Shown here: positions 5,627 to 6,746 of the stretch, piece after piece
How the letters are laid out: each line of letters begins with the position of its first letter
How positions within the stretch are numbered: position 1 is the first letter of the stretch
NCBI GenBank assembly: GCA_934215995.1
Contig: CAKQBC010000130.1
Location: 1 to 6,746 of the forward strand
Length of the DNA: 6,746 bases
From: an uncultured Bacillus sp.
Lineage (GTDB): Bacteria > Bacillota > Bacilli > Bacillales > DSM-1321
Reading direction: 5' to 3'
Notes under the pieces: model-generated
Told to the model about the DNA's origin: nothing
Databases searched by the model: none
Seen by the model: the letters and a program-made list of their open reading frames with translations, nothing else
Program-made: the position numbers and the translations under genes

Positions 5627-6035
5627 TATCATTTTACAGACAGCTACCAGAGTGACTGTGTTCATCATTTTTCTCTTCTCCATCCGCTTATTCTTTTCAG
5701 GCCATTATTACGCCGGTGGAGGATTCGTTGCAGGGCTGATGACCTCTGCGGCCATTGTATTGTGCCTGATCGCCTTCGGACTCGAAACAGTCCGTAATGT
5801 CTTTCCGATCAATTATCGTATATTGATCGGCATCGGTTTGCTGTTTGCTGTCGGTACCGGGGTTCTGGGCCTGTTTAATCAGGAACCTTTTTTGACCCAT
5901 TATTTCGATGATTTTAACCTGCCGCTATTGGGGGAAACTTCCCTGCATACGGCAACCCTGTTTGACCTGGGGGTATATTTCGTTGTCGTTGGAGTTACCA
6001 TGACAATCATTCAAAGCATAGGGGAGAGTGAATAA
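5613..6035 (+). CDS. mrpB: Na+/H+ antiporter subunit MrpB
   Basis: This 140-residue subunit of the Mrp complex belongs to the MnhB family and is close to the 143 residues of B. subtilis MrpB. Four membrane segments are predicted near residues 10-29, 37-58, 68-88 and 115-136. Family signatures visible are HYYAGGGFVAGL (31-42), EPFLTH (91-96), LPLLGETSL (103-111) and TLFDLGVYFVVVG (115-127), ending TMTIIQSIGE. The ATG lies 8 nt after a strong GGAGGGGG site (5597-5604) and overlaps the end of mrpA by 14 bases, which points to translational coupling. Its stop directly abuts the mrpC start. MrpB has no enzymatic activity of its own; all Mrp subunits are needed for full antiport in Bacillus (family knowledge). 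Confidence 0.96.
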   Translation: MKTNDIILQTATRVTVFIIFLFSIRLFFSGHYYAGGGFVAGLMTSAAIVLCLIAFGLETVRNVFPINYRILIGIGLLFAVGTGVLGLFNQEPFLTHYFDDFNLPLLGETSLHTATLFDLGVYFVVVGVTMTIIQSIGESE

Positions 6036-6377
6036 ATGGAGATTTTAATGGCAATCGTAATCGGCATCCTTTTCACTTGTGCTACATATCTGATGCTTTC
6101 CAAAAGCATGTTGCGCATCATTATCGGAACAAGCCTGCTCAGCCACGGGGCGCATTTGTTGATTTTGACAATGGGCGGTTTGAAGCGCGGGACTGTTCCT
6201 TTGCTTGGCGAACAAGCAGAATCATATGTGGATCCTTTGCCGCAGGCACTGATTCTGACTGCAATCGTGATAAGCTTCGGAGTCACATCCTATTTCCTGG
6301 TTTTGGCCTATAGGACATACCAGGAACTTGGGACAGACAATATGGATTTACTGAGAGGAAACGAATCGAATGAATAG
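6036..6377 (+). CDS. mrpC: Na+/H+ antiporter subunit MrpC
   Basis: This 113-residue subunit is homologous to NuoK/ND4L of respiratory complex I and has the usual MrpC length. Three membrane helices are expected near residues 2-22, 28-47 and 70-93. Conserved stretches are [19 protein letters not shown] (31-49), the P of TVPLL, and [18 protein letters not shown] (66-83), the signature of the NuoK/MrpC fold that contacts the MrpD and MrpA channel modules. The ATG immediately follows the mrpB TAA; the ribosome binding site AGGGGAGA (6020-6027) is inside the end of mrpB. The 3' end overlaps mrpD by 8 bases. The hydrophilic tail ([19 protein letters not shown]) is likely cytoplasmic or peripheral. 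Confidence 0.96.
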   Translation: MEILMAIVIGILFTCATYLMLSKSMLRIIIGTSLLSHGAHLLILTMGGLKRGTVPLLGEQAESYVDPLPQALILTAIVISFGVTSYFLVLAYRTYQELGTDNMDLLRGNESNE

Positions 6378-6746
6378 CCAAAACATCGTTTTTTTCCCTG
6401 TCCTCCTGCCCCTTTTGACAGGGATCATCTTACTGTTTTTCAAAAATGTCACCATTCAAAGAGTGATTTCCGTTCTCTCGTTTGCATTGGGAATCGCGAT
6501 TTCTGTATACCTGCTGTTCGCTGTCCATGACTCAGGCCAGCTTACAGTAGACATGAGCAGCTGGAGTGCCCCATTCGGGATCACGATTACAGCTGATATG
6601 CTTTCTGCATTGCTCGTGCTGACTACTAATATCATAGGATTCTGTGTGGTCATCTATTCATTCAGATCAATAGGGATCGAGCGGGAATCCTTCGCCTATT
6701 ATTCTGTCGTTCATCTGCTGATAGTCGGGGTGAACGGTGCATTCCT
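6370..6746 (+). CDS. mrpD: Na+/H+ antiporter subunit MrpD (3' end outside window)
   Basis: The frame opens with ATG at 6370, overlapping the mrpC stop by 8 bases, and has GAGAGGA (6353-6359) 10 nt upstream. The 125 complete codons encode the N-terminus of the NuoM/NuoN-like subunit MrpD, normally near 490 residues. Three hydrophobic segments are seen in this part: residues about 7-24, 34-52 and 75-96. The stretch between them, [16 protein letters not shown], is the usual D-x-L/M-S-A motif that precedes the second core helix in this proton-channel family. The channel glutamate and lysines lie beyond the window. Order and overlap place it fourth in the mrp operon; mrpE, F and G would be expected next. 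Confidence 0.95.
   Translation, partial: MNSQNIVFFPVLLPLLTGIILLFFKNVTIQRVISVLSFALGIAISVYLLFAVHDSGQLTVDMSSWSAPFGITITADMLSALLVLTTNIIGFCVVIYSFRSIGIERESFAYYSVVHLLIVGVNGAF

Overview
The window reads as the chromosome of a Bacillaceae bacterium (Bacillus sensu lato). Three things support this: a Bacillus-type mrp Na+/H+ antiporter operon (mrpA, mrpB, mrpC and the start of mrpD), a yufK-like DUF5366 membrane protein gene beside it, and a class A penicillin-binding protein (PBP) gene nearby. From memory, pbpD, yufK and mrp also lie near one another in B. subtilis. Strong purine-rich ribosome binding sites, two TTG starts and clear intrinsic terminators fit a Firmicute.

Layout. Positions 2-655 hold the 3' end of the PBP gene, which stops inside the loop of its own terminator. 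A short gap of about 130 bases follows, with two tandem palindromes and a likely promoter. Positions 789-1883 encode a 364-residue helical-repeat protein that I recognise as a relative of AimR, the arbitrium (phage communication peptide) receptor of the RRNPP family. It is followed within a few bases by a 44-codon gene (1889-2023) for a signal-peptide-bearing propeptide ending DPGEPF, laid out like AimP, PapR or Phr precursors. Convergent terminators (2034-2075 and 2101-2135) separate this pair from yufK on the minus strand (2142-2699). A gap of about 500 bases (2700-3208) holds the yufK upstream region, a possible 49-residue small membrane protein ORF (2873-3022), and the mrp promoter and leader. 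From 3209 to the end lie mrpA, mrpB, mrpC and partial mrpD, tightly packed and overlapping.

How the parts work together. The Mrp proteins form one membrane complex for Na+ (or K+)/H+ exchange and alkaline pH homeostasis. The AimR-like protein and its downstream peptide look like a self-contained quorum-sensing cassette. No phage, integrase, transposase or conjugation gene is visible in the window. The receptor appears to lack the first part of the N-terminal helix-turn-helix, and the peptide lacks the usual arbitrium RGA ending. This chromosomal receptor-peptide pair is the most interesting item here; its target is unknown.
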